Below are positions 23,401 through 36,303 of a stretch of DNA of 64,000 bases, in pieces. This stretch comes from Zanthoxylum bungeanum (Eukaryota > Streptophyta > Magnoliopsida > Sapindales > Rutaceae). A program made the translations under genes and the position numbers. Numbering within the stretch: the stretch's first letter is position 1; each line of letters starts with the position of its first letter. The DNA is taken from contig SKCR01035539.1 in NCBI GenBank assembly GCA_019454045.1, positions 16,918-80,917 of the forward strand. The letters are read 5' to 3'. The notes below the pieces were generated by a model that saw only the letters and a program-made list of their open reading frames with translations, was not told the DNA's origin and did not search any database.

Positions 23401-23524
23401 TGGTTAATGAGAGGTGGCTCATTTTTGAATCGTTACTTGATGAGATGGTCTTTACCGCTACAATCCTGCGAACAAAATAAAAATTATATGTATGTGATAT
23501 GTATGCTTGTATGCATGGATGCAT

Positions 23525-24055
23525 GATGCTGATGTGGGCCTCGCCCCCAAACAGATACGGATGTGGGCCTCGCCCCTAAACTGATACTTCTGTGGGCCTC
23601 GACCCTCGGGACTCGTCCCTAAACTGATACTGATGTGGGCCTCGGCCCTGTGACTCATCCCTAAATTGATGTTGATGCGGGCCTCGACCCCCAAACAGAT
23701 ACTGATATGGGCCTCGCCCCTAAACTGATACTGCTATGGGCCTCGACCCTCGGGACACATCCCCAAACTGATACTGATGTGGGCCTCGGCCCTGGGTTCA
23801 TCCCCAAACTGATGCTGATATGGGCCTCAGCCTCAGACTGATACTGATATGGGCCTTACCCCAAACTGATACTGATATGGGCCTCGCCCCCCAGACTGAT
23901 ATTGATATGGGCCTCGCCCCCAGACTGATACTGATATGGGCCTCGCCCCAAAATGATACTGATATGGGCCTCACCCCCAGACTGATACTGATATGGGCCT
24001 CGCCCCAAACTAATACTGATATGGGCCTCGCCCCCAAACTGATACTGATTCATTC
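23525..24055. repeat. About 31-bp tandem array (ctgatactgatatgggcctcg), about 17 units
   Basis: Units share gatactgatatgggcctcgc with variable C-rich ends. A longer order is visible in the left half: a block of about 130 bp (single units plus a cctcgaccctcgggac variant) occurs twice, at about 23560-23690 and 23695-23820. The right half is a simple array. It occupies the place where pol would lie. Confidence 0.93.
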
Positions 24056-24780
24056 CTGAAACTGATGTACTGTACTATTGCTGCTTCTGATTGGCTTGCA
24101 TTTGACGTTTTCTTTTTTTTCTTCGTTGAAACCTGTGAATACAAAACAAACAAAAAGGAATGCACAATACGTTACGTGTATGCATGTATGCATGAATGAG
24201 TTTCCTATCTCGTTGGGTTAAGTCTTCTCTTGGTGACTGCTTGATTTTCTCTTCTTCAGGCAAAATACTGCTTCAATCTGTCTACATTGATCGACTTGGT
24301 GACCTCATTCCCTTCTAAACCCGACAGTCTCACTGCCCCATTTCCCAATTTCTGAATGGCTATCATGTCTTTCTGCTTGCTTCTCTCGGGAATCCCCCGT
24401 GTTCTGAGTGTCGCTGAATATCATGGTAGCAGGGTTGAATGCTTTTGTCAAACATACTCATGTCATGTAGGTTGAAAGGAAAGGACTCAGGCAAGTAGGC
24501 GAAATGGATGTTTTTATTATTATTCAGGAAAAGGTTCAAACAAGTAGACGAAGTCGATGTCTTTATTAAAAATGCAGAAAATAAACCAGAAAGAACAGTT
24601 TCATTGCCTTCTTCCTCGGCCTATGGTTCTTCGCTGATGTCATCCTCTATCTTCATGGAAGAAACTGGGTGGTTGAGAGTTTGGAGGATAAAGCTTTCGG
24701 GCATGTCGGAGTTGATCATGTAAGTGGGTGGGGGAACAGAGTGATAATTTGGTAGGGGGTTCTGATGTGTGTTGGGTTGT
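24056..24780. other. Non-coding internal stretch of the Gypsy element
   Basis: Includes a pair of related segments near 24484-24510 and 24524-24560 (aggcaagtaggcgaaatggatg and caaacaagtagacgaagtcg). No convincing coding frame. Confidence 0.5.
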
Positions 24781-26113
24781 TCTTTCTCAAGATCGGGTAT
24801 TTTATGGGCATCAATGAGGTTTTGGAATTCATGCCTAAGGCGGGTGCAGCTGTCAGTTTCATGGCCTCTCCTCTAATGGACGTGACAATATAGGCTTAGG
24901 TCAAGGTTGGGTGGTATAAGATCTGGAAGTGGTTTAGGCTCTAAGGGTTTTAGAAGTCCTTGTGCCTTCAGCTTCTCAAGCACCTTAGATAAAGGCTTCC
25001 CCAGGTTAGAGAAATGCCGGTTCCTGATGGCAGCAACCTCGGTAGTAGTGGGTTTGGTCTCAGAATGCCCCCCAAAAGTCCTCATATTCTGGCCATAGAA
25101 CTTTCTATTCTCAGCTTCTTCTTCTTCTTCTTCTTCTATATCCATGACAGTTTCCTTTAACTGTCTAAAATCTGCAATCATGGAGGTCATTCTCCTCAAC
25201 TTGCCATAAATTGAGGGCTTGGTGCCCTTTATGATCATTTTAATCTGGTCATTCTCTGAGGGCCGAGTCTGCATCTTCAGAAGCTGGCTTCTCCAGCAGT
25301 CTAGATACTCATTGAAGCTTTCTTCCGGCTTCTGCTTAGTGTTCTCCAAATCACGGAGTGACAAATCAATCTCCAAGTCCGTAACATACTGTTTCAGAAA
25401 TGCATCTGCCAATTCCCTCCAATCCTCTTTAACCTTTCTTTCAAGGCTATGGTACCACACTACGGGTGCCCCCTCAAGTGACATCCCAAACATCTTCTGA
25501 ACTTGGCGCTGTGTCAAGCCTACTAAACTCATAACTAACACATATTGTCGGAGATGTACCCTCGAGTCCCCATTCCCATTGAACTTGGCCATATTTGGCA
25601 TTTTGGCAGCTGTTCTTCAAAGGTCATCGCGTCATAGTCTAGTAAGTCTTCGTCCTTACCCTTCATCTCACGGGTAAAGGACTCTACCTGGTCACGGAGT
25701 TTCTGTATCTCGGCCTGAGACCCAATCACTCTGCATGTTGCATATTCTGCCATGTCATCATCAAAAGCTGGGATATCATCCCCCAACCCATTCAGAGGCT
25801 CATCACGCCTCACATTCTCAGAATTTCCCCCAGCACGGGGCACAACCATATTTGCCATGGCAGTAGTCAAGGCTTGCAACTGTTTGGTAATTTTGGCGAA
25901 ACCATTCTCCAGTTGGTCCATGCGAGATATCTCGTTATCGGATGTACTCATATCTGTTACCGGTCTTTTAGTGAGTCTTCCCTCTTCCCTAACCAACGGG
26001 ACTCTATGATATCTTTTAGACATAGAGGGTGTTAACAGGATATATGTATGCATGAGATGAATGAGATGCATGCGATACAATGAATATATCAACTCATTAA
26101 AATTTTCACACAA
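24780..26113 (-). pseudogene. Ty3/Gypsy gag (retrotransposon gag domain), one frameshift and one stop
   Basis: The minus-strand N-terminal part (25535-26113) has a charged coiled-coil-like stretch before LPK. The frame then shifts by one base near 25590-25601. The gag core (24873-25601) follows with KFNGNGDSRVHLRQYV, FGMSLEGAPVVWYHSLE, LADAFLKQYVTDLEIDLSLR and MIIKGTKPSIYGKLRRMTS, all typical of the retrotransposon gag family. A TAG at about 24873-24875 interrupts CHVH before RRGHETDSCTRL, which continues in frame to about 24785. Gag forms the virus-like particle of the element. With two lesions it is not functional as it stands. No protease or RT follows. Confidence 0.85.
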
Positions 26114-26124
26114 ATCAGCCCATC

Positions 26125-26545
26125 ATCATTATAGAAGCTTTTGGGCTAACTGTCATAGGAGTGAACTCATCCCAGTTTAAATGGCCCAACAAGTTCACAT
26201 CTTATGGCAAGAAGTCCAACCGTATCCAAATGATAATGTTCATAAACACAAACATATAATGGCCCATTGGTGTTTTAGGAGCTTTTGGCCCAATCGTCAT
26301 AAGATACGTTCTTGTCCCAGTTTAAATGGCCCAACAAGCCCATACCTCATTACAAAAGGTCCGAATGGATCCAAACGACAATGTTCCCAAACACAAGCAT
26401 ACATAGATAGTTTCTACAGAGTGGCCCATCAACATTTCAAGAAGCTTTTGGCCCAATTGTCATAGGATACGAACTCGTCCCAGTTTAAGTGGCCCAACAA
26501 GTTCACATTTCTGACAAGAAGTCCAACTGCATCCAAATGAGGATG
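26125..26545. repeat. About 150-165-bp tandem repeat, three diverged copies
   Basis: Each copy contains gcttttggcccaat, a gtcataggatacgaactcgt variant and cccagtttaaatggcccaac followed by a variable tail. They lie upstream of gag in the leader of the Gypsy element. Coordinates are approximate. Confidence 0.85.
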
Positions 26546-27077
26546 GTCCACAAGCACAAGGAAATAGTTGCTATAGGCCATACAACCCCGGTCTACGTGT
26601 GGGTTTGCGGGAGTGTAGACAAAGACTCTCGCTGGCGAATGATTGCCCACAACTAGGTCTCCCCGCTCAGGGGTTCGAGTGACCAAGTGAGCGCACCTTT
26701 TTTATACCTTACTGTACGTGCCAACGAGTTATGGTGTGTGACTGTCTGTCAAATGGATTTCCCGTTGTAGATTCCCCAGAGGGAGGGTGGAGCGAGGCTC
26801 TCTTAAGTACCCTAGCCTCTTAGGCTCTTATCGCTTGGTGACAGGAATAAACAACGAGTCCTCCAAATTAGTCCATCACAATAGGCCACAAGTAAGGGAT
26901 TATCTAGGTGCCTTCACAGCTTTTCCTTATAGAAAGGTAGTGAATGAGGGAAGAAACCAAACCATTACCTAGCCTTAAAAGTGCCTTTGATTAAACCCCT
27001 TTTAACCCACAGTAGACACGGTTAATTAAAACATAAATCATAATATTACAAGACATTATTTCGGGGCCAATTCTCTA

Positions 27078-27094
27078 TCCCAGTGGAGTCGCCA
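27078..27094 (-). other. Primer-binding site of the Gypsy element
   Basis: TGGCGACTCCACTGGGA on the minus strand, three bases from the 5' LTR end. This sets the orientation as minus, in agreement with the purine tract at 23066-23082. Best guess is tRNA-Arg; not verified. Confidence 0.7.
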
Positions 27095-27097
27095 GAC

Positions 27098-29763
27098 TGT
27101 GGGAAAACAGAAACTGGGTGACGCATGTTGTTCCGGGCTCGCAGACCGGTTGAGAGTACGGAGTAGCCCGCGAGGGACTAAACCGGAGAATAATGGAGTC
27201 GCCACCCAGTGTGAACCGGGAAAATGAGATTTAAGGCCGCACTCACCCCTCGCAAGGGAAGACCTCAAACCGTTGGGTTCGGAATGGTCCCTTAGTTATG
27301 CCACTTTTAATAAAATGATTTGTGCAATAATTCAACCAAGCCTAAGTAACATTTATTTCCAAGGAGTATTCTACTTTTAAGTTCACATGCACGAAAGTAA
27401 TCATCATAACGGCAAACATGCAATAGCACACGACAATCTCATGAACATACTTCGATCATATAATGCGGAAAACGAAGAACATCATAAACATAATGCAAAT
27501 TCCAAACGCAAAATAAAGGACTAATCATGCTTGAATACCATCTCATGAACACATCAAATAAATAAATGCAGGAATACAAATAGTATGATTGATTACATGA
27601 TACAAGAGAAATTACCTAAGAAACAATTATGCATGACATGTGATGAAAAAGACTCAATTTAGTGTGTGTGCGTTCGTGTAGCGTTCGTAAACGCGTTCGA
27701 ACGGTAAACAGAAGGTTCGCGTTCGTGTAGCGTTCAAGAACGCGTTCGAACGGAACCAGACCTGATGCATGATAAAACAAAGGAAATACATGCGCGTTCA
27801 TGTAGCGTTCGTAAACGCGTTCGAACGGTAAACAGAAGGTTCACGTTTGTGTAGCGTTCGAGAACACGTTCGAACGGGACCAGACCTGATGCATGATAAA
27901 ACTACGAAAATGCGTGCGCGTTCGAGTAGCGTCCGAAAACATGTTCGAACGTTAAACAGAAGGTTCGCGTTCGTGTAGCGTTCGAGAACGCGTTCGAACG
28001 GAACCAGACCTGATGCATGCAACACATACATAGACAAATAAATCCACAATGTAGGACCTCACGTGTCCGATTGAACTCATTCTCATCTAATCATGTGTAC
28101 CTCATCCGGCGCGGCAAATCATCGTGGTAAAAGATTTTAACCCCTCGAAATAGAGGACCTTTAATCGCACTTACTAAGCCCATGCGCTAACAACACAATA
28201 CATATATAAAAAGTAAAGACAACGATATCAGACTTCGTGTATCCGATTGAACATATCTCACATCCAATCGAATATACATTATCCGGCGCGGCAAAGCATT
28301 GTGGTAAAGGATTTTAACCTCTCAAAATAGAGGACCTTTAATCGTACTTACTAAGTCCATGCGCTTTATCTCATCACTATATATACCAATAACATGCGGA
28401 AATCACGTAGCGAATAATAAACAAATCAAGATAACGTGAAATAAAATATTTGCCGTATACTCAAGTGGTACGTGGAGTTGTATCTCGAGTACAGATCATA
28501 CTACCGTCTATTCGGAATCGGCTATGAAATTTATGTCCGGGGTTTCCATCCTATATACCACAAGAGGCGACACATTTTCATTCATTCAAGGGCCACAACA
28601 CACATTATGCAACGACTCTCATGCGAATAAAATTCAACAAACAATTAAAAGATGAATATAAAATAATGAGAAAGGTGCCCTCAGGTCTAACCTTTTATGT
28701 CAACTTTTGAAGTACCGTACACTGTCATCTGAAGGGTGGATGCTCCGCTACTCCTCTGATTCACTGGTTCAACGTTTCTCTTCGCTGCTTCGCTGTTCGG
28801 GCTGCTGTTTTCCCTCCGTTTCGCTGCTGTTTTACTGTTGTTTTGCTGCTGTATTCCGGTCACTATTTTGGTGTTTTAGGCTACTGTTTTGGATGTTTTT
28901 GGGGGGTTGTTTTGGTGTGATTTGGGATGCTGTTTGGGTGTGATTTTCGGTTAGTGTAGCGCGTAAAGGGGCTGTGAGTTGTGAGTTCGTTGAAGTGGCC
29001 AAAGGCTATGGCCGTGCGTGGTCAAGGGATTATTTGTCTCGGCTGTGTGTTTGATTTGTGAGGGTTGTGAGTGTGAGTTCAGTTGTGTCAATGAGCTTGG
29101 GTCTTTCTTGGGTGAATGAACTAGGGGTTTAGATGTGTGGTGAAGGGTTCTTTTTATAGGCAAATGGCTAGGGCTTCTCCTTGCTTGACATGGAAGGGAT
29201 TTGGTGCATTAAGGGAGGGTATGATTTAGTTTGAATAAGGAAAACCAAAGATTTGATTGGGGGACAGATTGGTTCAAATTAGGGATATAATATATTTAAT
29301 TTGTATTGTTTAGGCATGATATTTGTTAAGTTAGGAATACAATATTTTTATTTTGGAATAATTTTTTGTTGATTGATTTTAATTAGGCATGATTTTATTT
29401 AATGTTTTATTTAATTTGGTATATGATTTAATTAATATTTTATTTAATTTGGTTGTATTTTAAGGGTCTTGGGCGTGTGGGCCAAGGTGGTGGGCGTGAG
29501 GCTAACAGAAAAACCAGAAATGTCGACGCCGTTCGAACGCCGATTCGAATGCTACATGAACGTCTGCAATCTGCTTGACGTTCGAACGTGGTCACGAACG
29601 TAGCACGAACGAAAAATAGTGAACTTGTGAAATGAATCTGATGACATACTTATTCTGAATTTCCCCTTCCGACATCCGTTTCTCGCGACTTCCGCGACTT
29701 AAAAGGTAGTGCCTCCAAATGAGACTCATCATAGGGACTTATATGCAAAATGGAGTGCCTACA
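27098..29763 (-). repeat. 5' LTR of the Gypsy element
   Basis: 2666 bp, colinear with 20387-23065 and highly similar. Small differences include loss of a short duplication near 29490 (cgtgtgggcttgggtgtgagg in the other copy). Confidence 0.93.
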
Positions 29764-32400
29764 CCTAGCTATGTGCATTTCATGTTGCCATCCATGTATG
29801 TGCACAATGCCTTCTGGTACATCAACCAGTGTCCAAACTTAGTTGGTATACATGGAATCCATTTCGGACTTCATGGCACTTTGCCATAAAAGGAGTCGAT
29901 ACCTTATATCACTTCCTCATACGTAGTCGATTCGTCTTCCTCAATAAGATTGACATCTTTATGAGGTGAGATCAGAAACCCATACCTCCCAGGTTGTTTT
30001 CTGACTCTCTCCGACTTACGCGGTTATTGTGTATTCGAAGATTGTGGTACAGTTTCATCCCTGATGAACTGTTTGTGTTCCGTTAAGGAATCGGTGCCTG
30101 GAATAGTATTACTCTGATTTTCATAGAGTTTTACTTTCCTCCCACTTACCACTGCATATAGGTATTCCTCTTAGGAAATCCGCATGGAGAGCAACAATTA
30201 CATTGTTCTCTTGTGAGTTGTATAAGTACTATACTTTGGTTTCCCTAGGACAACCCACAAATTAGGCACTTATCCGATTTGGGTTCTAGTTTGGGATCAT
30301 CCAAACATATTCCCAGCATTCCCAAATCTTCAAGAATGAGAAATCCCGGTTTCTTTCCTGTTCATATCTAATATAAAGTTTGTCTAACAAATTTTCATGG
30401 AACCTTATTCAAAATAAGTATTGCACTGTTTAATGTGTATCCTCAGAAGGAAATTGGTAGCTCAGAGCGACTCATCATTAACCTTACCATGTCCAATAAA
30501 GTTCGATTTCTCTTATCGGACACACCGTCAATTGAGGTGTTCCTGGAGGAGTCCACTATGAAAGAATATCATACTCTTTCATATAGTCGAAAAACTTATT
30601 GCTTAAGTATTTCCATCACGGTCCAATCGTGATGGTTTAATACTCTTGCCTGTCTATTCTTATACTTTGTGTCGAAACTCTTTGAATTACTCAAAAGTTT
30701 CTGACTTGTGTTTCATAAGATACACATAATCGTAACGCGATGCCACATCCGTAAAGGTTGTGAAGTATTCATATCCACCTCTAGCCTAGTTAGACATGGG
30801 CCCACTTACGTCACTATGAACGGGGGCTAACAGATCGGTGGCACTTGCACTTTTATCTAGTAAAAGGTGTTCTAGGCACTTTGCCTAATAAACTAGATTC
30901 ATAGACATCATTTGAATTAGAATCAAATCCGTCATAGTATCCACTCTTCGAAAGTGTGGATATATGAATCTTGTTAATGTGTCCCGGACAATAATGCCAC
31001 AAAAAAGTCTCAACAGATTTATTCAGTTTGAGCTTTTGTTTGTCATATTATATGTTTGAGATTCATTTATATTCAAAATATAAATATTGTTTTTCACATC
31101 TAATGTGTTTATCTCAATATCATCTTTATAAACAAAACACTTAGTGTTCTAGAATATAAAGGTATACCTGCAACGGGTTATACTTGATATAGAGATAATG
31201 TTTCTAGTCAAACTAGGTACATTATAACAGTTTCCTAATTCAAGTACATGCCCCAAGGGCAGTTCCAAAACTTAGGTTTCTACGGTTAAAACAGTGACTT
31301 TCGTCCTATTTCTGACTCGCAGGTCAATCTCCCCTGAAGTCAGTATCCTGCTAATCAGCAGGTCCCGTACATCAGTACATATATTTATGTACCACATCCA
31401 GTATCTAAAATCCAATTTTAAAACCAGTAGTGGACATGTTTATAACAAACATACCTGAAGCTGGACCCTTGTCCGTCTTCACTTCCTTCATGTCTGCCTT
31501 GTCCATACGGCAATCACGCTTTCAGTGACCCCGTTTGCCACAGTTTAGGCAGACATCTTGGGATATGTCATTTGTCTTCCTAGAAGACTGTGACGATTTT
31601 GCCTTTGCCCCCTTTTCATATCCCTAGAAGCCTTCGGCCAAACCTTGATCTTCTGGGAAGTTGAAGTAAGATGCACATTGCGCTTCTTGCCCTTTTGCAA
31701 GCTCTGGCTCTGTCTCCTTGAGCATAGCCATTAACTCTCCAAAAGTTTTCTTTTGCAATTAGTACTTCTAAGATCTAAGAATATATCTATAAATATCCTT
31801 CAATTTCAATATCATACTATAATGATATAATCCTTAGTTCTGACGAAGAAATTAAGGAGTCATTGCGGCAAGCATAACAGATTGAGCACTAAAGTTATCA
31901 TCACCATGAGTCTTCCAAAGCTCGTGCTCCACTATTTGCTAAACTCCGGGCTCAGGCCCGAGATGTCACTCTATCAAATAAAGTAACTTTTCGGCTCCCA
32001 GGACTATCCTGAGGTTCTATTCCCAATTTGAAAATTGAAGCCGCTTAAAGACATTTTCACCTAGGATTATGTTTTAAACGCTAATCTTTCATTTATCTTG
32101 ATTCCAATAGTCCAACTATCCAGTCAACGATTTCGAGTACAATCGAATATAATGATTACTATAGTTTAACTATATAATCAACTACTATTTGATTACTATA
32201 ATCCAATTATATAATCAACTATAAATGAAGTAGTTTGAATACAGTCCAACTGTTTAATTAAAACAACAATTGAATTATTAGTCAAACTAATATATATAAA
32301 AATTTTAATGACGAAAAATTGAAATTAGCGCGTATTGGCAAGTATTCAAACGAAATTGCAAATATAATACTTGCCTCCCACTATTTTTCGACGAGCCTCT
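29764..32400 (-). pseudogene. Copia pol and gag remnant: RT N-terminus, integrase, zinc knuckle
   Basis: Reading minus strand right to left: the zinc knuckle near 31505-31550 reads CLNCGKRGH, a stop, then KRDC, so the CX2CX4HX4C pattern is clear but interrupted by a TGA. Integrase core traces near 30690-30800 read YEYFTTFTDVASRYDYVYLM, where the second Asp of the usual FTDD is Val. The pre-RT region near 29790-29890 resembles the conserved AMKSEMDSMYTNQVW segment. Many stops and frameshifts throughout. This is the upstream half of the gene that continues at 19191-20386. Confidence 0.75.
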
Positions 32401-34334
32401 AACCCTCTGTGGAGTACTCGGGAAACCTAGTTTCCTAGTAGGCTAGGATCCCGTTAAATAACACACAACCTTGACTTTGGCCAACAAGTTGTATGAAACT
32501 TAACTAGGTAGATCTCTAAGATCAATTGGATCTCATCCAATTCCTAGATCCAGTAGGTGGACCTCCAAGTCCGAAATATATATCCAATATATGCCAATAT
32601 ATCCAATATATTGCCTAACCTTTTTCCTCTGAATCAACTAAGCCTTGGCTTTGGCTCAACAAGCTTAATGAAACCAGTTAAGCGTGACCTATTGACTGTG
32701 GGAAAACTTCGTAACGAGGTCGATGAACAAGAAGTGACTTTGACTTTGGCCAACAAATCACAACTTGCCCAAGGCGTACGATATGGAACAAATCTTTCAT
32801 GTTTCAAACACATCCGCGATGGACATTGATCTTGACTTTGGCCAACAAACCAATGCCAATCTTGGATCTTGAGAGAGAATCACTCAATGGAAGGAAAAAA
32901 ACTTAATATATGTTGAGGGTTTTTCACGTAATTGGCAACCAATTAATTATCTTTGATTAGGTCTCATCATACACCCTTAAGCATGCATTCTAAAAGCATA
33001 ATAAGGCGCGATAAATAAATTAATAATGATATGCGGATGGATATCTCACAAATTGTTCCTAGAACAAATCACTCATTTTCCTCTCCCCGGCTAGCACTAT
33101 TCTAACTTCTACCCAATTACATAATACAATAAAGAAACCTCATTACATTGAGGGGAATTGGTGAGAAGAGAATTACAAATAATCGAGAGATAAAGGCTGG
33201 ACACGCGTAGGTCCAATTTAATAAATTCTAAATCTATTACAACAATTTACAAAATTGCCCTTACCCATCTAATATCCATCGGATATACATTATTCATACA
33301 ACACATCCATGTATTCACACAAAGCATGTTATTCAATCAATCTAATCCAGTTAATTAATCATTGAATTAAGTGATCATCCAATGTTCAAACAATGATTTG
33401 ATTTGCGCGAGTCCAACTCGTTTAAGAATAAGTACTCAAAGTACGAATTCTTGAATTATATCGAACTACAATTTTAAATCCGATTTAATTTGTATTCAAT
33501 ACTAATTCTGTATTTAATTCCAAATTAAATAATTACACTTTATTAATGTGCCTTTACGACTTAGATTCTAAATCTAATCTTAATGGGTCTCAAAGCCCAA
33601 TTAACATCCATTGTCAATTTAATTAAAGTCCAATGGGCTTTCAATTAATTTATTAAGGCATGGACTTTGGCAACCAAAGCCTAATAAGGAATCACCATTT
33701 GCCATAAAATTAATTTTGGCCCATTAGGCCCAATTAATTATTTAAAGGCCCATTTATTATATTTGGACTTAATGGAATGATTTTAGGCCCAATTTGGATC
33801 CAATCCAATTGTCCTAAACCAACTTGGCCCAACCAAGCCCATTAGGCCCAAATACAACAATATTAGCCAAATTCCAAATTAAGCCTAATTAATTAAATTC
33901 TAATATTCCAAATTTCACAATTTAATTAATTAAAGTGTTTAGCCATGATTAATTATTTAAATTAACATTTCCAAAATACCAATTTACATAATTAATCATG
34001 CTTAATTATTATTGAAGCAAAATCAAGTCCAACATGCTTTCCAAGGCTCACGACAATTATGGGAATTTTTCATTAATTTTGATTTCAATCCAATTAAATC
34101 ACAATGATCTAAAAAAATCAAAATCACCATGAGCTACAAAGGCTCTACACATTCGGCCAAGCTTATATTTTTGGGGAAAATAAATCCAATTAATTTTTCA
34201 TAAAATTGATCATGCATAACTCTAAGTTATCAATATATAAGCATACTCAAACAAACAATTTGATCAAATCATGCTCAAATAAAAAATACCAAATTTTAGA
34301 TTAATAACCCTAATTCATTTTCATGCTCAAATAG
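32401..34334. other. Leader region of the Copia element
   Basis: Untranslated region between the primer-binding site and gag. It holds four dispersed repeats of cttgactttggccaacaa (near 32467, 32640, 32738 and 32833) and a run of ggcccatt/ggcccaatt motifs around 33590-33850. No coding frame recognised; the small frame at 32557-32829 is formed by the repeats. Confidence 0.6.
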
Positions 34335-34346
34335 GCTCTGATACCA
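34335..34346 (-). other. Primer-binding site of the Copia element (initiator tRNA-Met)
   Basis: TGGTATCAGAGC on the minus strand, one base from the LTR end at 34348. This is the standard plant Copia primer site. Confidence 0.95.
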
Positions 34347-34347
34347 T

Positions 34348-36303
34348 TGTTGGGTTCTAATGTCAAACCAAGATCATATTAAGCATGAAATCATGTGAAT
34401 ACGAAAAGAAGTATAGCAGAAATATACTCACTTTGATCGGTTATAGGATGTGTAGAAAACAAATTTTTTTGCTCTCTTTGAAGTTTTTCCAAGCTCCTCC
34501 AAAGTATGTGAATCAAGCTCCAAGCTTTGATCTTTGATTCCAAGCTCAATGGGAATGGTTTCCCTATCACATTTGTATGATTCTTTGTGTGCTAGCAATG
34601 GAGAAATTTGCAACAAAATTCCCCTCTTCTTCCTTGTGACTCTCGGCCAAGCCAGGATTAGGGAGGGGGAGAGTGCTTTGGGCGTGAATGAGAAGAGAGG
34701 AGAGAGTGAGTGACTTGAGTGAAAAAGTTGTATTTGATTTTCCAAAAATCAAAATGTCATATACCAAAATCATATTTGGTAAAAAGTCACTCAAGTCAAT
34801 CAAGTTGAGTGTTTAGTAAGCCACCACCAACTCACCAAATTCCATCACCAAAAAGGTGAGTAAAGTGACAAGTGATGTGACTTGTGTGGGTCCCACTTGA
34901 ATTCAAAATCCGAATGGGCCCACAAACACATTCCAAGCTCGGGTTCGTTAATTTCGAATTAACGAATTTTCCGTTGCGACTTAATTAAATAAAATTTAAT
35001 TAAATAATAATGCCTCACAAAATTATTATTAAAGTCGCTCGTGAATTAATTCTAAATTAATTTGTTCGCCCTAATTAAAATCCAATTTTAATTCCGTTAT
35101 GAAATCTAATTTCATTTAATATATCGAATATATTATTTTATCGATTAATTCCGAATTAATCGTTCTCTCTCTTCTAATTGAATTTTATCGCAGATAAAAT
35201 CTCACCGTAATTAATCATAGATTAATTTTCTCTCTCTTCTAATTAATCACAGATTAATTATGTTCGAGTCATACGTCATCGATGAATCTTCGGGAAGCGA
35301 CCCATGAGATCCCTGAATATGTTGGCAGTAAATCCGGTCGTCGGACTATCCGAATACGTGCGTACCCGGTACCACGTTCTTACCGATTTACGAGACATAG
35401 TTGGCTTCTAGCAAATCACCGTGCCTACCCAATTCTCCAGAAATATTCTTTAAGGAATATATAATCTTTGTCAGGCGTAGTATACGTAGTATTGCGTATT
35501 GCGATCCAGTATCAGATGTCACATGCAAGACCTGGGGCTGGAATAGTGTCTGCCTCGTACGAAGCATATATCGAATCACAAGCAACTAGTCTCTATAATC
35601 GGATAATCATGACATTGTCATATTATCCCGATAGTTGCAACATAATAGAGAACCGGTTCTGTATACCTGCGTGATCATCATCTCCATATGACTGAAGTGA
35701 TACTTCCGTCTTGACATCACACCCAATACACTACGATTCTCAATAAACCCAGAAGAGGCGTACACATAACCTGTTAAAGTCCCGGACGACCAAAACCAAA
35801 GCGTATTGATTGTCGCAAGTACTAGCAATGCAAGTCTCAGGTTAAGACCAAATACACCTACCCTGATGCGGATTCCCATAGACACATAGTCATACTACCA
35901 ATGAGATTCCGCGGGGTCTATCCAGAGCGAAGCTGTTTCCGTACCATCGGTAAACACAACCTCCTATCACACTTGCATAAGTATCCAATACTTAAATATA
36001 TGAGAATTATGTTGTTACGCTTCCATAACACGCACAAGTGCAATACTAGTCTATTCTGCATTATCGATGTCCAGTCTCGATAATACTACGACTAGGGATA
36101 TTTAATGATTAAACCTTCGTGGATTGATATTGTCTCATATCTTAGAATCCGAAACTAATCATAAGGACTTTTATCATTTATATATTCAGGTAATCAAATT
36201 ACAAAATGATAAAATAGCAATTTCCATTGTCACACAGTTAATTTGTACAAAAACCACAATGTCTTTTACAAATAGTGACGATATGGGTCATAATTGTCCA
36301 ACA
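34348..36303 (-). repeat. 5' LTR of the Copia element
   Basis: 1956 bp, starting TGTTGGACAATTATG in minus sense and ending AGAACCCAACA. It aligns with 17237-19190. Confidence 0.95.

Larger units (their letters stand above)
20387..29763 (-). mobile_element. Ty3/Gypsy (Ogre/Tat-like) gag-only element nested in Copia pol
   Basis: LTRs lie at 20387-23065 (3') and 27098-29763 (5'), about 2.67 kb each. The primer-binding site TGGCGACTCCACTGGGA lies at 27078-27094 (minus), and a purine tract ATCAAAGTGGGGGCGAC lies next to the 3' LTR (23066-23082). The internal region of 4.0 kb holds only a frameshifted gag and long tandem repeats; no pol. The flanks ctttg (20382-20386) and cctag (29764-29768) are not a clean TSD. 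The primer site resembles the tRNA-Arg type reported for Ogre elements, but this is from memory. Lineage rests on gag similarity and is moderate. Confidence 0.85.
17237..36303 (-). mobile_element. Ty1/Copia retrotransposon, decayed, with a nested Gypsy element
   Basis: LTRs lie at 17237-19190 (3') and 34348-36303 (5'), each about 1.95 kb. The primer-binding site TGGTATCAGAGC (initiator tRNA-Met type) lies at 34335-34346 on the minus strand and a purine tract AAGTGGGAGAT lies at 19191-19201. The TSD acttg is perfect (17232-17236 and 36304-36308). The internal region, about 5.8 kb without the nested element, has recognisable but broken zinc knuckle, integrase, RT and RNase H segments on the minus strand. 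Confidence 0.92.

Noticed and set aside
23225..24055. Possible CRISPR-like array
   Set aside because: Units are tandem minisatellites without unique spacers in a plant retroelement.
23798..24059. Open frames with ISISLG-like repeats
   Set aside because: Translations of the 31-bp tandem array; three frames are open at once.
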